A DNA stretch of 64,000 bases, taken from positions 19,975 to 83,974 of the forward strand of contig JAHIQI010000003.1 of assembly GCA_018902755.1 (NCBI GenBank). The letters are read 5' to 3'. A program made the position numbers and the translations under genes. The stretch's first letter is position 1. Every line of letters starts with the position of its first letter. The notes under the pieces are model-generated. The model was not told the origin of the DNA. It ran no database searches and saw nothing but the letters and a program-made list of their open reading frames with translations. Source of the DNA: Pseudomonadota bacterium. Its GTDB lineage: Bacteria > Desulfobacterota > Desulfarculia > Desulfarculales > Desulfarculaceae. This document shows positions 28,424-39,326 of the stretch, piece after piece.

Positions 28424-29281
28424 TTACTCCTCGGTGGCGTCTTTAATCTCGGCGACGGCTTCCTTGGTGGCCCCTTTTTCCTTGCGGATGACCACCACCT
28501 CTGGGCCCTCCTGCTCCTCGGGACGGCCCACGGTCAGCTCGGGCATGTCCTTGGGCATCTGGACCTTTTCGGCCTGCGCCGATCCGCCCCGCTGCTCCCT
28601 GAGGGCCAGGCCGTCGTTGGCCGCCTGGGCCAAGGCGCCGGAGAACAGGCGGATGGCCCGGATGGCGTCGTCGTTGCCGGGCACCAGGTAGTCGATGCCC
28701 TCGGGGTCGCAGTTGGTGTCCACGATGGCCACGATGGGTATCTTGAGCCGCCGGGCCTCGTTGACCGCGATCTTTTCCTTCTTGATGTCCACCAAAACCA
28801 CCGCCGAAGGCAGGCGGGTCATGTCCTTGATGCCGCCCAGGTTGCGCGCGGCCTTTTCCAGCTCGCGCCGGAGACCCATCGACTCCTTCTTGGGGTAGTT
28901 GTCGATGGTGCCGTCGGCCCCGATACCTTCCAACCACTTGTCGCGCTCGATGGACTTCTTGATGGTCTGGAAGTTGGTGAGCATGCCGCCCAACCAGCGG
29001 TGGTTGACGTTGTACATGCCGCAGTTGTTGGCTTCCTCGGCGATGATGTCCGCCGCCTGGCGCTTGGTGCCCACGAAGAGCACGTCGCCGCCGCGGGCCA
29101 CGGTCTTCATGACGAAGTCATAAGCTTGACGGAAAAGGGTTACGGTCTGCTGCAGGTCGATGATGTGAATGCCGTTGCGGGCCCCGAAGATATAAGACTT
29201 CATCTTGGGGTTCCAGCGACCGGTCTGGTGGCCGAAATGTACTCCAGCCTCCAACAGCTCACGCATGGTCACGTAGGCCAC
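28424..29281 (-). CDS. rpsB: 30S ribosomal protein S2
   Basis: Small-subunit ribosomal protein. The 285-residue protein begins with the conserved MRELLEAGVHFGHQTGRWNP region, with NHRWLGGMLTNF (about 88-99) and VDIKKEKIAVNEA in the core. It has an acidic and basic C-terminal extension (about 230-285) longer than in E. coli. The start is GTG 29281, with an exact AGGAGG site; earlier in-frame starts have none. It heads the large minus-strand block down to uppS and beyond. Confidence 0.95.
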   Translation of the reverse strand: MAYVTMRELLEAGVHFGHQTGRWNPKMKSYIFGARNGIHIIDLQQTVTLFRQAYDFVMKTVARGGDVLFVGTKRQAADIIAEEANNCGMYNVNHRWLGGMLTNFQTIKKSIERDKWLEGIGADGTIDNYPKKESMGLRRELEKAARNLGGIKDMTRLPSAVVLVDIKKEKIAVNEARRLKIPIVAIVDTNCDPEGIDYLVPGNDDAIRAIRLFSGALAQAANDGLALREQRGGSAQAEKVQMPKDMPELTVGRPEEQEGPEVVVIRKEKGATKEAVAEIKDATEE

Positions 29282-29399
29282 GTTGCTTCCTCCTGATTCG
29301 GTTTGTCCTCCGCCCTCTTGTTGTGTTGAGCGCGCCCACCGGCAAATCGACCGGCACCAGGGCCGCCCCAAGAAGGCGTGTGTAATAAATAACCGACGA

Positions 29400-29428
29400 A
29401 GAATATCACAGGCTCACCCGCCCCGCAA
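29400..29428 (-). promoter_or_regulatory. Candidate sigma-70 promoter for rpsB
   Basis: On the minus strand TTGCGG (29428-29423) and TATTCT (29405-29400) are spaced by 17 bp, about 120 bp upstream of rpsB. The -35 box falls in the loop and arm of a CCCGCCC/GGGCGGG hairpin (29417-29435), which may be the end of the argJ transcript. Box scores are moderate. Confidence 0.4.
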
Positions 29429-29468
29429 GGGCGGGCGGTCGCCTTACTCTGGTACGTCGTCCCGGCTT

Positions 29469-30719
29469 TCAGGAACGATAGTCGGCGTTTATGTCTATGT
29501 AAGCCTTGGTGAGATCGGTGGTGAGAACCCAGTGCTCCTCCGTTCCCAGGCCAAGTTCCAATCTTATTTCGTAGCGGGGCCGGGCCATGACCTTCACCGC
29601 CTTGGCCTCCTCTTCGGCCCCGGTGGCCAGCCCGCCCTTGGCGATCACCGCCGAGCCGATGTAAAGGTCGCACTTCGTTTCGTCAAAGGGGTGGCCCCTC
29701 CGGGCGCTCTCGGCCCCGGCGGTGCTCAGAATGCGCCCCCAGTTGGGGTCCCCGCCGGTCAGCGCGGTCTTGACCAGGGGCGAGTGGGCGATGGCGTAGG
29801 CCACCTCCCTGGCCTGGGCCGCGCTGGGCGCGGAGCACACCCTGACCCGCACCAGGTGCCCGGCGCCCTCGCCGTCGGCCACCACCATGGTGGACAGGTC
29901 CTGGCACACGGCGGTCACCGCCCCGGTGAGCCAGGCCAACTCCGGGTCGTCCGCGGCCATCACGGGGTTATTTGCCTTGCCGCTGGCCATCAGGAGAACC
30001 GTGTCGTTGGTGGAGGTGTCGCCGTCCACGCTGATGCGGTTGAAGCTCTGCTCCACCGCCTCGCTCAAAATCTTGGCCAAGGCCTCGGGCTTTGCCGCCG
30101 CGTCGGTGAGCACAAAGCAGAGCATGGTGGCCATGTCCGGGCGGATCATGCCCGCGCCCTTGGCCATGCCCACCACGTTTATGGTTTTCCCGCCGATGGT
30201 GGCCTGACGCCGGGCCATCTTCTTGAAGGCGTCGGTGGTCATGACGGCCCCGGCCGCCTCGGCCAGGCCCATGGCCTTGAGCCCGGCGGCCAGCTTGGGC
30301 ACCACCGCGTTGACCTTGGCGTCGTCCAACACCTGGCCGATGACCCCGGTGGAGCAGGGCAGCACCTGCTCCGGGGCGCAGCCCAGGGCCCGGGCGGCGG
30401 CCTGGCAGGTGGAGCGGCAGGCGGCCAGGCCCGGCTCGCCGGTGGCCGCGTTGGCCCCGCCGCTGTTGGCCAGGATGGCCCGTGCCTTGCCGGACTTTAC
30501 GTTTTGGCGGCAAATCTGCACCGGAGCGGCGGCCAGCTTGTTGGTGGTGAACACCCCGGCCACGGACACCGGCGCGTCGGCCACGATCAGGGCCAGGTCG
30601 GCCCGCCCGTCCTTGCGCAGGCCGCAGGGCGCGGCGGCGGCCTTGAATCCGGCCACCTCTTGGTTCACCTCGTTGCCTTGCTTCAGGGGCGCGTCGCCCA
30701 GCTCGGGAAGCTCTTGCAT
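29469..30719 (-). CDS. argJ: Bifunctional glutamate N-acetyltransferase / amino-acid acetyltransferase
   Basis: Transfers acetyl from N-acetylornithine to glutamate, and in bifunctional forms also from acetyl-CoA, in arginine synthesis. The 416-residue protein is an Ntn-type enzyme made as one chain that self-cleaves before the nucleophile threonine in PCSTGVIG (about 131-138). ANSGGANAATG and VDGDTSTNDTVLLMA are further family motifs. ATG 30719 is chosen because GGAGA lies nine bases upstream; two earlier ATGs have no site. It is divergent from the FNT gene. Confidence 0.94.
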   Translation of the reverse strand: MQELPELGDAPLKQGNEVNQEVAGFKAAAAPCGLRKDGRADLALIVADAPVSVAGVFTTNKLAAAPVQICRQNVKSGKARAILANSGGANAATGEPGLAACRSTCQAAARALGCAPEQVLPCSTGVIGQVLDDAKVNAVVPKLAAGLKAMGLAEAAGAVMTTDAFKKMARRQATIGGKTINVVGMAKGAGMIRPDMATMLCFVLTDAAAKPEALAKILSEAVEQSFNRISVDGDTSTNDTVLLMASGKANNPVMAADDPELAWLTGAVTAVCQDLSTMVVADGEGAGHLVRVRVCSAPSAAQAREVAYAIAHSPLVKTALTGGDPNWGRILSTAGAESARRGHPFDETKCDLYIGSAVIAKGGLATGAEEEAKAVKVMARPRYEIRLELGLGTEEHWVLTTDLTKAYIDINADYRS

Positions 30720-30847
30720 TTTCCGGTTCTCCAACGCTGAATATATAGGCATGGGGCCAATGGTCCACACATATACCATTGGGTAACCTGGCCGCCCAGT
30801 CCACTAATTTTTTGTAACCCTAACGCCTCGCCCCCATAGGTGATGCC

Positions 30848-31717
30848 ATGACTGTGCAAGCAGAACCGCAGGCGCCGCGCTGGGACCCCCTGATCCCCCC
30901 GGAGATGGCCATCAAGGCCGAGGAGGTGGGGGTGGCCAAGGCCGCCCTGGGCTGGCGCAGCACCCTGGCCCTGGCTTTCTTGGCCGGGGCCTTCATCGCC
31001 CTAGGGGGCATCTTTTCGGCCACGGTCATGGCCGGGGCGGGCGGGGCCTCCTGGGGCCTGGTGCGCCTGGCCGGGGGGGTGGCCTTCAGCCTGGGCCTGA
31101 TCCTGGTGGTGGTGGCCGGGGCCGAGCTGTTCACCGGCAACAACCTCATCGTCATGGCCTGGGCCAGCCGCAGGGTCACCACCGCCCGCCTGCTGCGCAA
31201 CTGGGGCCTGGTCTACGCGGGCAACTTCATAGGGGCGCTGGCCACCGCCTTTTTGGTGTGGTTCTCTGAGCAATATCTCCTGGGCTCGGGCGCGGTGGGG
31301 AGGGTGTTGCTGGAGGGGGCCCGGCTCAAGTGCTCCCACGGCTTCCTTCAGGCCCTGGCCCTGGGCGCCTTGTGCAACGTATTGGTATGCTTGGCGGTTT
31401 GGCTTTGCTTTAGCGCGCGCACCACCACCGACAAGATCCTGTGCGTCATTTTCCCCATCGCCGCCTTCGTGGCCGCGGGCTTCGAGCACTCGGTGGCCAA
31501 CATGTCCCTGATACCCCTGGCCCTGTTCATCAAGGCCGGAGCCCCGGCCCATTTCTGGGCCGTCCTGGGGGCTGGGCCCCAGAGCTACGCGGCGCTCGAT
31601 TGGAACGGATTTTTATGGGCCAACCTGCTGCCGGTGACCCTGGGAAATATCCTGGGGGGATCGGTGATGGTGGGGCTGGTCTACTGGTTCATCTACATCC
31701 GCAAACGCCCGGCCTAG
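30848..31717 (+). CDS. Formate/nitrite transporter (FNT) family channel
   Basis: A 289-residue inner-membrane pentameric anion channel protein of the FocA/NirC family. Six membrane segments are visible. Family features include the LFTGNN loop (near 94-99), FEHSVANM with the central pore His (about 214-221) and LGNILGG (about 258-264). It is monocistronic, flanked by divergent argJ and convergent secA. Substrate could be formate, nitrite, hydrosulfide or acetate; sequence alone does not decide. Hydrosulfide or formate would fit an anaerobe. Confidence 0.88.
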   Translation: MTVQAEPQAPRWDPLIPPEMAIKAEEVGVAKAALGWRSTLALAFLAGAFIALGGIFSATVMAGAGGASWGLVRLAGGVAFSLGLILVVVAGAELFTGNNLIVMAWASRRVTTARLLRNWGLVYAGNFIGALATAFLVWFSEQYLLGSGAVGRVLLEGARLKCSHGFLQALALGALCNVLVCLAVWLCFSARTTTDKILCVIFPIAAFVAAGFEHSVANMSLIPLALFIKAGAPAHFWAVLGAGPQSYAALDWNGFLWANLLPVTLGNILGGSVMVGLVYWFIYIRKRPA

Positions 31718-31724
31718 GCCGGGC
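31707..31724. terminator. 18-bp perfect palindrome between convergent FNT and secA genes
   Basis: GCCCGGCCT is followed by its reverse complement and includes the FNT stop codon; the secA stop is one base beyond. It would form a stable hairpin in both transcripts, but T-runs are weak on either side. I read it as a bidirectional terminator-like element of uncertain strength. Confidence 0.5.
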
Positions 31725-34346
<2,622 letters not shown>

Positions 34347-34371
34347 GGTCCTTATTGTGGTCCCTTGGGCC

Positions 34372-34409
34372 AAAAATGCAACTCCCGGCGCGATCAGTTG
34401 CGCCGGGAG
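34372..34409 (-). terminator. Rho-independent terminator after the M23 peptidase gene
   Basis: A perfect 10-bp stem CTCCCGGCGC/GCGCCGGGAG (34382-34391 with 34400-34409) with an eight-base loop is followed on the minus strand by TTGCATTTTT. It lies 26 bp after the peptidase stop and ends 26 bp before the secA start, so secA needs either a promoter within this short stretch or readthrough. Confidence 0.8.
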
Positions 34410-34434
34410 AGTATCTAACTACACGTTACGCTTG

Positions 34435-35346
34435 TTAATCCAGGATGTAATACATGGGGTTGGTGGGCACCCCCGACAGCAGCACCTCGTAGTGCAAGTG
34501 TGGTCCGGTGGAGCGCCCGGTGTTGCCCACCAGGGCGATGGTCTGGCCCCGCTCCACCTTTTGTCCAAGCTTAACCTTGAACTTTTGCACGTGAGCGTAG
34601 CGGGTTACGATGCCCTGGCCGTGGTTGATGGCCAGCATGCGCCCGAAGCCGCCCTCCCAGCCCGCAAAGGTGACCACCCCGCCCGCCGGGGCGATGATGG
34701 GGGTGCCGCGCCGGGTGGAGATGTCCACCCCGGAGTGGAACTTCTTGCCCTTGCCGAAGGGCGAGATGCGCGTGCCGAAGCCGGAGGTGACCCAGCCGCG
34801 CACCGGCCACAAAGAGGGAGTGGAGGCCAGGATGGAGCGCCGGTCCTGGAGGAACTTGGCCAGGTGCCGCTGCAACTGGCGTTCGGTCTCGCTCTCGGCG
34901 CTCAGGCGGTCCAGATCGCGCTGCAACACCTGCAAGCGCCGCTCGGCGCTGGTGGAGGCCAGGCGCACGCCCGGTCCGCTGGTGGTGCCTTCGCGGCCGC
35001 CCACGCCGAAGATGTCGTCTTTTTGGCTTGGCTTTTCCAGATTGGCCATGAGCCGCAGGCGCTCGTTGAACCCCTTGAGGCGGCCGACCTGGCCGTTCAA
35101 CTCTTCCAGGCGCTGGGCAAAGGCCGCGATTTGGGCTTGATGTCGGTTGTTCAGGTTCTCGTCGGCCTGGTAGATGGGCGCGTTGCCCGTCATCCCCTGG
35201 TAGCGATGGAACCAATACCCGGCCAGGCCCAAAGACCCGGCCAAGGCGAAGACGAAAAACCATATGAGAAAACGAGGAAAGCAGAGCCGTTTGACTCGAT
35301 TGGTCCCCTCGTCCGGGAAGATCATTACGGTTATTTTTTTTGCCAC
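34435..35346 (-). CDS. M23 family (LytM-type) murein metallopeptidase
   Basis: A 303-residue envelope protein. After a basic N-terminus it has one membrane segment (about 26-47), then a coiled-coil region (about 62-160) and a C-terminal LytM domain with zinc ligands in HSGVDI (H and D near 204-208) and HLHYEV near the end. Both are intact, so it is likely an active DD-endopeptidase or a divisome activator of the same fold. The start is GTG 35346 with AAGGGA upstream. A promoter and a terminator bracket it. Confidence 0.9.
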   Translation of the reverse strand: MAKKITVMIFPDEGTNRVKRLCFPRFLIWFFVFALAGSLGLAGYWFHRYQGMTGNAPIYQADENLNNRHQAQIAAFAQRLEELNGQVGRLKGFNERLRLMANLEKPSQKDDIFGVGGREGTTSGPGVRLASTSAERRLQVLQRDLDRLSAESETERQLQRHLAKFLQDRRSILASTPSLWPVRGWVTSGFGTRISPFGKGKKFHSGVDISTRRGTPIIAPAGGVVTFAGWEGGFGRMLAINHGQGIVTRYAHVQKFKVKLGQKVERGQTIALVGNTGRSTGPHLHYEVLLSGVPTNPMYYILD

Positions 35347-35420
35347 GCCATCCCTTTTATCTCGGCTGTCGCCAGAGCGCGATCGCTCCGGGGCAATTCT
35401 GAGAAATTTTCATCTGAGCA

Positions 35421-35449
35421 CATTTAGCATGGCCGCAGGTTATAGTCAA
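35421..35449 (-). promoter_or_regulatory. Candidate extended -10 promoter for the M23 peptidase gene
   Basis: On the minus strand TTGACT (35449-35444) is followed after 17 bp by TAAATG (35426-35421), with TGC directly upstream giving an extended -10. It lies about 75 bp upstream of the GTG start. The -35 is strong; the -10 is moderate. Confidence 0.5.
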
Positions 35450-35465
35450 CCCTACAAGTGGGGCG

Positions 35466-35496
35466 TTACAATCTTGTATTAAACAATAAATTGTAA
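35466..35496. repeat. AT-rich inverted repeat between pmbA and the M23 gene
   Basis: TTACAAT (35466-35472) and ATTGTAA (35490-35496) are exact complements, with a further TTGT/ACAA pairing inside. It lies just upstream of the M23 promoter and 15 bp after the pmbA stop. It could be a regulator-binding site or the 3' end of pmbA mRNA. Confidence 0.4.
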
Positions 35497-35510
35497 TGAT
35501 TATCAGTATG

Positions 35511-36848
35511 TTATGGCCCGCTGACCGACATGCGCTCGATGAGCAGGCTGGGCGCGCCCTTACGCCCGAAGAACCTTAGGTCCGAGCCCACCTCGGCCAC
35601 CGCCTGGAATAGCTTGAGCACCTGCCCGGCGATGGCGATGGACTTGACCGGGCGCACCCGCGCCCCCTTTTCCACCAGGAAACCGGCCGCGCCGAAGCTG
35701 AACTCGCCGCTCACCGGGTCGGCGGTATGGCCGCCCATGATGTCGGTGATGACCAGGCCGCGCTCCAGGCGGCTTTCCAGCTCCTGGGGGGAGGCTTGGC
35801 CCGGCTCCAGGAACAAATTGGAGAAGTCCACCCCCGGCGGGCCCTTCAAGGAGCCGCGCATGCCGTTGCCGGTGCTTCCCCGGCCGTCGCGCGCCCCCCA
35901 CAGGCGGTCGAAGACAAAGCCCCGCAGCACGCCGGCTTCCACCAGCACCTTTCGGCTCATGGCCACGCCCTCGTCGTCCAAAGAGGCGCTGCCCAGGCCC
36001 CGGGGCAGGGTGCCGTCGTCCACCAGGCTCATCTGGGGGCTCACGATCTGGGAGCGTTCCTTGCCCGCCAAAAGCGAGCGGCCCTTGAGCAGGGTGTCGC
36101 CCAGCAGGGAGGCGGCCAAGAGGCCTAGAAACTGCGCCGCCACCGAGTTGTCCAACACCACGTCGTAGCGGCCGTCGCCCACCGGGCGGGCCCCCAAAAA
36201 GGCCGCCGCCCGTTTGCCCGCCTCGCGGCCCAGGGCCTGGGGATCGATCTCCGAGAGAAAGCGGGCGCTGTGGCTGTCCCAGCCCATCTCCTGCTCGCCG
36301 TCCTGGGAGGCCATGGCCAGGGCCCCGGCCGAGGCGGTGGTGCCCCGGTGGCGGAAGTCCAGGCCCAGGGAGGTGAGCAGGCGCAGCTCGCTAACCGCGG
36401 AGGCGAACTCCGCCGGTTGCACGTGCACCACCCGGGGGTCGGCGGCCATGGCGGCGGCGGCCACCTGCTTGGCCCGCTCCACCTTGGCCTCCACCGGGTC
36501 GGCGGCCAGCTCGGGGTCAAAGACCTCCACCACCGGCGGGTCGGCCACCGGCCCGGCCAGGCTGATGCCCGGCTCCGGGTCGCTGGCTTTGGCCGACGCC
36601 ATGGCCTCGGCCACGGCCCGCTCGATGCCCTGGGGGTCGCCGCCGATGACGTAGGCAAAGCCCAGGCGCTCATCGCTGACCACCCTGAGGGCCAGGCCGC
36701 TGGAGGTGGATTGTTGGAAGGCGTCCACCTCCTGGCCGCGCACCCCGATGGACACGCGGTCGCTGTGCACCGCCGCGATCTCCCACTGCTTGGCGCCGCT
36801 GGCCTCCAGGGCCTTGCGGGCCAGTTCCACTTGACGGTCTAAATCCAC
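35511..36848 (-). CDS. pmbA: TldD/PmbA (TldE) family metalloprotease subunit
   Basis: A 445-residue protein of the TldD/TldE peptidase family, which degrades unfolded peptides and processes modified peptides such as microcin precursors. Visible elements are GVRGQEVDAFQQSTSSGLALRVV in split form near the N-terminus and the C-terminal GLVITDIMGGHTADPVSGEFSFGAAG segment typical of PmbA. It lacks the HExxxH zinc motif of TldD, as expected for TldE. The start is GTG 36848, with GGAG overlapping the end of the upstream GNAT gene. The TldD partner is not in the window. Confidence 0.87.
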   Translation of the reverse strand: MDLDRQVELARKALEASGAKQWEIAAVHSDRVSIGVRGQEVDAFQQSTSSGLALRVVSDERLGFAYVIGGDPQGIERAVAEAMASAKASDPEPGISLAGPVADPPVVEVFDPELAADPVEAKVERAKQVAAAAMAADPRVVHVQPAEFASAVSELRLLTSLGLDFRHRGTTASAGALAMASQDGEQEMGWDSHSARFLSEIDPQALGREAGKRAAAFLGARPVGDGRYDVVLDNSVAAQFLGLLAASLLGDTLLKGRSLLAGKERSQIVSPQMSLVDDGTLPRGLGSASLDDEGVAMSRKVLVEAGVLRGFVFDRLWGARDGRGSTGNGMRGSLKGPPGVDFSNLFLEPGQASPQELESRLERGLVITDIMGGHTADPVSGEFSFGAAGFLVEKGARVRPVKSIAIAGQVLKLFQAVAEVGSDLRFFGRKGAPSLLIERMSVSGP

Positions 36849-36850
36849 CT

Positions 36851-37303
36851 TTACAGCTCCAGCAGCATGGCGATTTCGTCGCAATCGGGGAACTTCACGC
36901 AGTTGATGCAATCGGCCCAGATCTTGTTGGGCAGCATCTGCTTGTCCACCTGCCTGAAATCGAAGCGGGTGAAAAACGAGGGGCGGTAGGTGAGGGCGAA
37001 TATCTTGTTGAAGCCCAAGGTGACCGCCTCGGAGCAGCAGGCCTCCACCAGCTTGGTGCCCCAGCCCTCGCCGCCGCGCTCGGGAAGCACCGCCAGGCTG
37101 CGAATCTCGCAGAGGTCTTCCCAGACCAAATGCAGGGCGCAGGCGCCCACCGCCTGGCCCTCGGCGTCCTCGGCGATCACGAAGTCGCGCAGGAACTCGT
37201 AGAGATCGGTGAGCGGCCGGGCCAGCAATTCGCCCTGGCCGCCATAGTGAGCCAGTAATTTGTGGATGAAACGCACATCCTGTTGCCGCGCCTTGCGGAT
37301 CAT
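36851..37303 (-). CDS. GNAT-family N-acetyltransferase, possibly short-form N-acetylglutamate synthase
   Basis: A 150-residue single-domain GNAT enzyme. The N-terminus MIRKARQQDVRFIHKLL is typical, and the acetyl-CoA loop region reads VLPERGGEGWGTKLV (about 77-91). The C-terminus WADCINCVKFPDCDEIAMLLEL resembles the short NAGS-like proteins of deltaproteobacteria. If so it would supply acetylglutamate to the arginine pathway, alongside argJ in this window. The functional assignment is inference from resemblance; the fold is clear. Confidence 0.78.
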   Translation of the reverse strand: MIRKARQQDVRFIHKLLAHYGGQGELLARPLTDLYEFLRDFVIAEDAEGQAVGACALHLVWEDLCEIRSLAVLPERGGEGWGTKLVEACCSEAVTLGFNKIFALTYRPSFFTRFDFRQVDKQMLPNKIWADCINCVKFPDCDEIAMLLEL

Positions 37304-37404
37304 GGGCTACTCCAAAATTTCCAGGAGGCTGACATTCTAACGCGGTGGGGGCGAGGGGTCAAAGACATGCCAAAGATCCCTGGAGCGCCGAGTTGCGTGG
37401 GAGT

Positions 37405-38298
37405 CTATAAACCGTATACCTGCGGTGGGGCGAGATACGCGGGATATTTTTGCAACAGGGCCTTGCGGGCCAGGAAACACAGGTGGCACTCGTCCACATA
37501 GGCGTCCTCATGCGGCAGTTGATACTGCCTTACCAATTGTGCGGGGCCGCCGCTGAGCAGCGGTCCGCACACCGGATGCTCAAGGGGGCGATAGTCTTGG
37601 ACCAAAACCTCCAAGGGAGTTTGCCACATGTTACCCATGGTCAGCCCCTGGCACAGATGCACGTTGCCCATGGGGTCGATATGCACCCTGCCGGGATCGG
37701 CCAGGTCTTCGTGGGGGCAACAGGTAAGCTCTTTCCAATCCCTTAGGGCGAGCCCCTTGGCCAGCTTTTCTACCGCCCTGCCCCTGAACATCGCCCCGCC
37801 GCCGATCACCGGGGCGCCCTTTTTCTGGCCTTCGCCCGGCGGCATGATCGTGGGCTGGTTGATGCAAATGGCCCCTGTCCCCAGGCCAAGGCCCTTGGCG
37901 GCCTCCAGAGCCATCTTGGCCGGGCTCAGTTCCTGGTCCCAATGAAAAGCGTCATCGCTGATGCTTAGGTAGTCAACTCCGGCATTCACCAATGGCTTTA
38001 GCCAGAGCGCCGAGTCCTCTACCGAGGTGGCCTGATAGGCATTGGTCACAATGCCCACCTTGAAGCCTTTTTGGCGGGCAGCCTTAACGGATTCAACCAA
38101 AAGAGGGAAGAACAACAGCGGCTCCCCCCCTTCATAGTAAACCCACTCCACGCTGCCCACCTTCTGGGCCTGAGCCAGCGCCTGTTTGACCTGGGAGAGG
38201 GTGAAGGTGCCGGTTGAGCGGGGGCTGCAAAAAAGAAAGCAGTGGTCGCATTCGAAGTTGCACAGATAGGTAAGCAGGAAATGCACTTGTTCGAGCAT
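37405..38298 (-). CDS. Radical SAM protein
   Basis: A 297-residue radical SAM enzyme. The [4Fe-4S]-SAM motif is C-x3-C-x2-C in YLCNFECDHCF (about 11-21), followed by YYEGGEPLLF, the GGEP motif. The C-terminal half has cysteines in LTCCPHEDL, VHLCQGLTMGN and ECHLCFLARK, suggesting one auxiliary cluster as in SPASM/twitch enzymes. Substrate is unknown. A SUMF1-fold protein gene lies 66 bp upstream on the same strand. It is shorter than anaerobic sulfatase-maturing enzymes, and no sulfatase is nearby. Confidence 0.85.
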   Translation of the reverse strand: MLEQVHFLLTYLCNFECDHCFLFCSPRSTGTFTLSQVKQALAQAQKVGSVEWVYYEGGEPLLFFPLLVESVKAARQKGFKVGIVTNAYQATSVEDSALWLKPLVNAGVDYLSISDDAFHWDQELSPAKMALEAAKGLGLGTGAICINQPTIMPPGEGQKKGAPVIGGGAMFRGRAVEKLAKGLALRDWKELTCCPHEDLADPGRVHIDPMGNVHLCQGLTMGNMWQTPLEVLVQDYRPLEHPVCGPLLSGGPAQLVRQYQLPHEDAYVDECHLCFLARKALLQKYPAYLAPPQVYGL

Positions 38299-38364
38299 GG
38301 CGTACCTTTCCTTGACCTACCGGCGCTTGGACCTTTTCCGGCGGTCCGCAGTCGGGCCGCTTTT

Positions 38365-39234
38365 TTACCTGATTTCCTTGACCAGCCTGAAACCCAGGGT
38401 GTTGTACTTGGAGGCTGGGTTGGCGAAGTTGCGGTTGGCCGAACGAAGATAATGGGCCACCCCGAACCAGCTTCCGCCCCGGCGCACCCGCCACTCGCCG
38501 TTGACCGGCCCCTGGGGGTCGCTCACCGTCCCCTCCGCATAGGGGCCCAGCCAGTCGGACACCCACTCCCACACGTTGCCCGCCGTGTCGTAGAGCCCCC
38601 AGGCGTTGGGCGGGAAGCTCTTCACCGGGGCCGCGCCGTCGGCCGGGAGGCCGCGGGACTTGTAGTAGTTTTGGCACTCGTGGTTTTTCAGGCTGTTGTT
38701 GGCGTACATGGCCCGGTTGCAGTCGATGCCCTCGCCCCAGGGATAGGAGCCCTGGTTGCCCGCCCGGGCGGCGTATTCCCACTCGGCCTCGGTGGGCAGG
38801 CGGTAGGAGGCCTCGCCCTGGTGGTTGAGCTTGTAGATGAACTGCTGCACTTGGAACCAGGAGACCTGCACCACCGGAGAGTTGGGGCCGCCGGGGCGCT
38901 TGGCGGCCAGCCAGCGGGTGCCCATGACCTTTTGCCATTGCTCCAGGGTCACCTCGGTGGCCTGCATGTAAAAAGGCTGGGTGAGGGTGACCTTGTGCAG
39001 CGATTCGCGCTCCTGGTGGCCCGGCTCGCTCTTGGGGCTGCCCATCATGAAGGCGCCCGGTGGGATGAGCACGAACTCCATGCCCAGGTCGTTGGTGACC
39101 TTGTGGGGGAGCTTGGCGTACTTGGCCGGAAGGGTGGAGTAATCCGGGGCGGCGTAGGTCACGCCCGCTGTTGCCAATCCAAAGACCGCCAGGGCGGCGA
39201 TGGCGGCCAGGAAGCCTAGTATGCGTGCTTTCAT
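38365..39234 (-). CDS. SUMF1/formylglycine-generating-enzyme-fold exported protein, catalytic cysteines absent
   Basis: A 289-residue protein with a signal peptide (about 1-28, cleavage near TYAA) and a full SUMF1 domain: MEFVLIPPGAFMMGS, QPFYMQATEVT, SYRLPTEAEWEYAARAG, GLYDTAGNVWEWVSDW and RRGGSWFGV. Active formylglycine-generating enzymes carry cysteines after RGGSW and near GFR; here these positions are Phe and Leu. It is therefore probably a binding or structural variant of the fold, exported to the periplasm. ATG 39234 is chosen at the start of the signal peptide. Substrate unknown. Confidence 0.87.
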   Translation of the reverse strand: MKARILGFLAAIAALAVFGLATAGVTYAAPDYSTLPAKYAKLPHKVTNDLGMEFVLIPPGAFMMGSPKSEPGHQERESLHKVTLTQPFYMQATEVTLEQWQKVMGTRWLAAKRPGGPNSPVVQVSWFQVQQFIYKLNHQGEASYRLPTEAEWEYAARAGNQGSYPWGEGIDCNRAMYANNSLKNHECQNYYKSRGLPADGAAPVKSFPPNAWGLYDTAGNVWEWVSDWLGPYAEGTVSDPQGPVNGEWRVRRGGSWFGVAHYLRSANRNFANPASKYNTLGFRLVKEIR

Positions 39235-39326
39235 GGGCGCTTTACCCTGATATTGGAGGTGAGACCAAGGGCCTGGGACAATGGTGCCATAGCCGGGCGG
39301 CGGTGGCAAGTACCCAAGGCCAAAGA

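Noticed and set aside
27135..28691. Long plus-strand open frame opposite pyrH, tsf and the end of rpsB
   Set aside because: It crosses three clear genes and their intergenic gaps and has no recognisable domain or ribosome site.
38365..39234. Active formylglycine-generating enzyme
   Set aside because: The SUMF1 fold is present but both catalytic cysteine positions are occupied by other residues.
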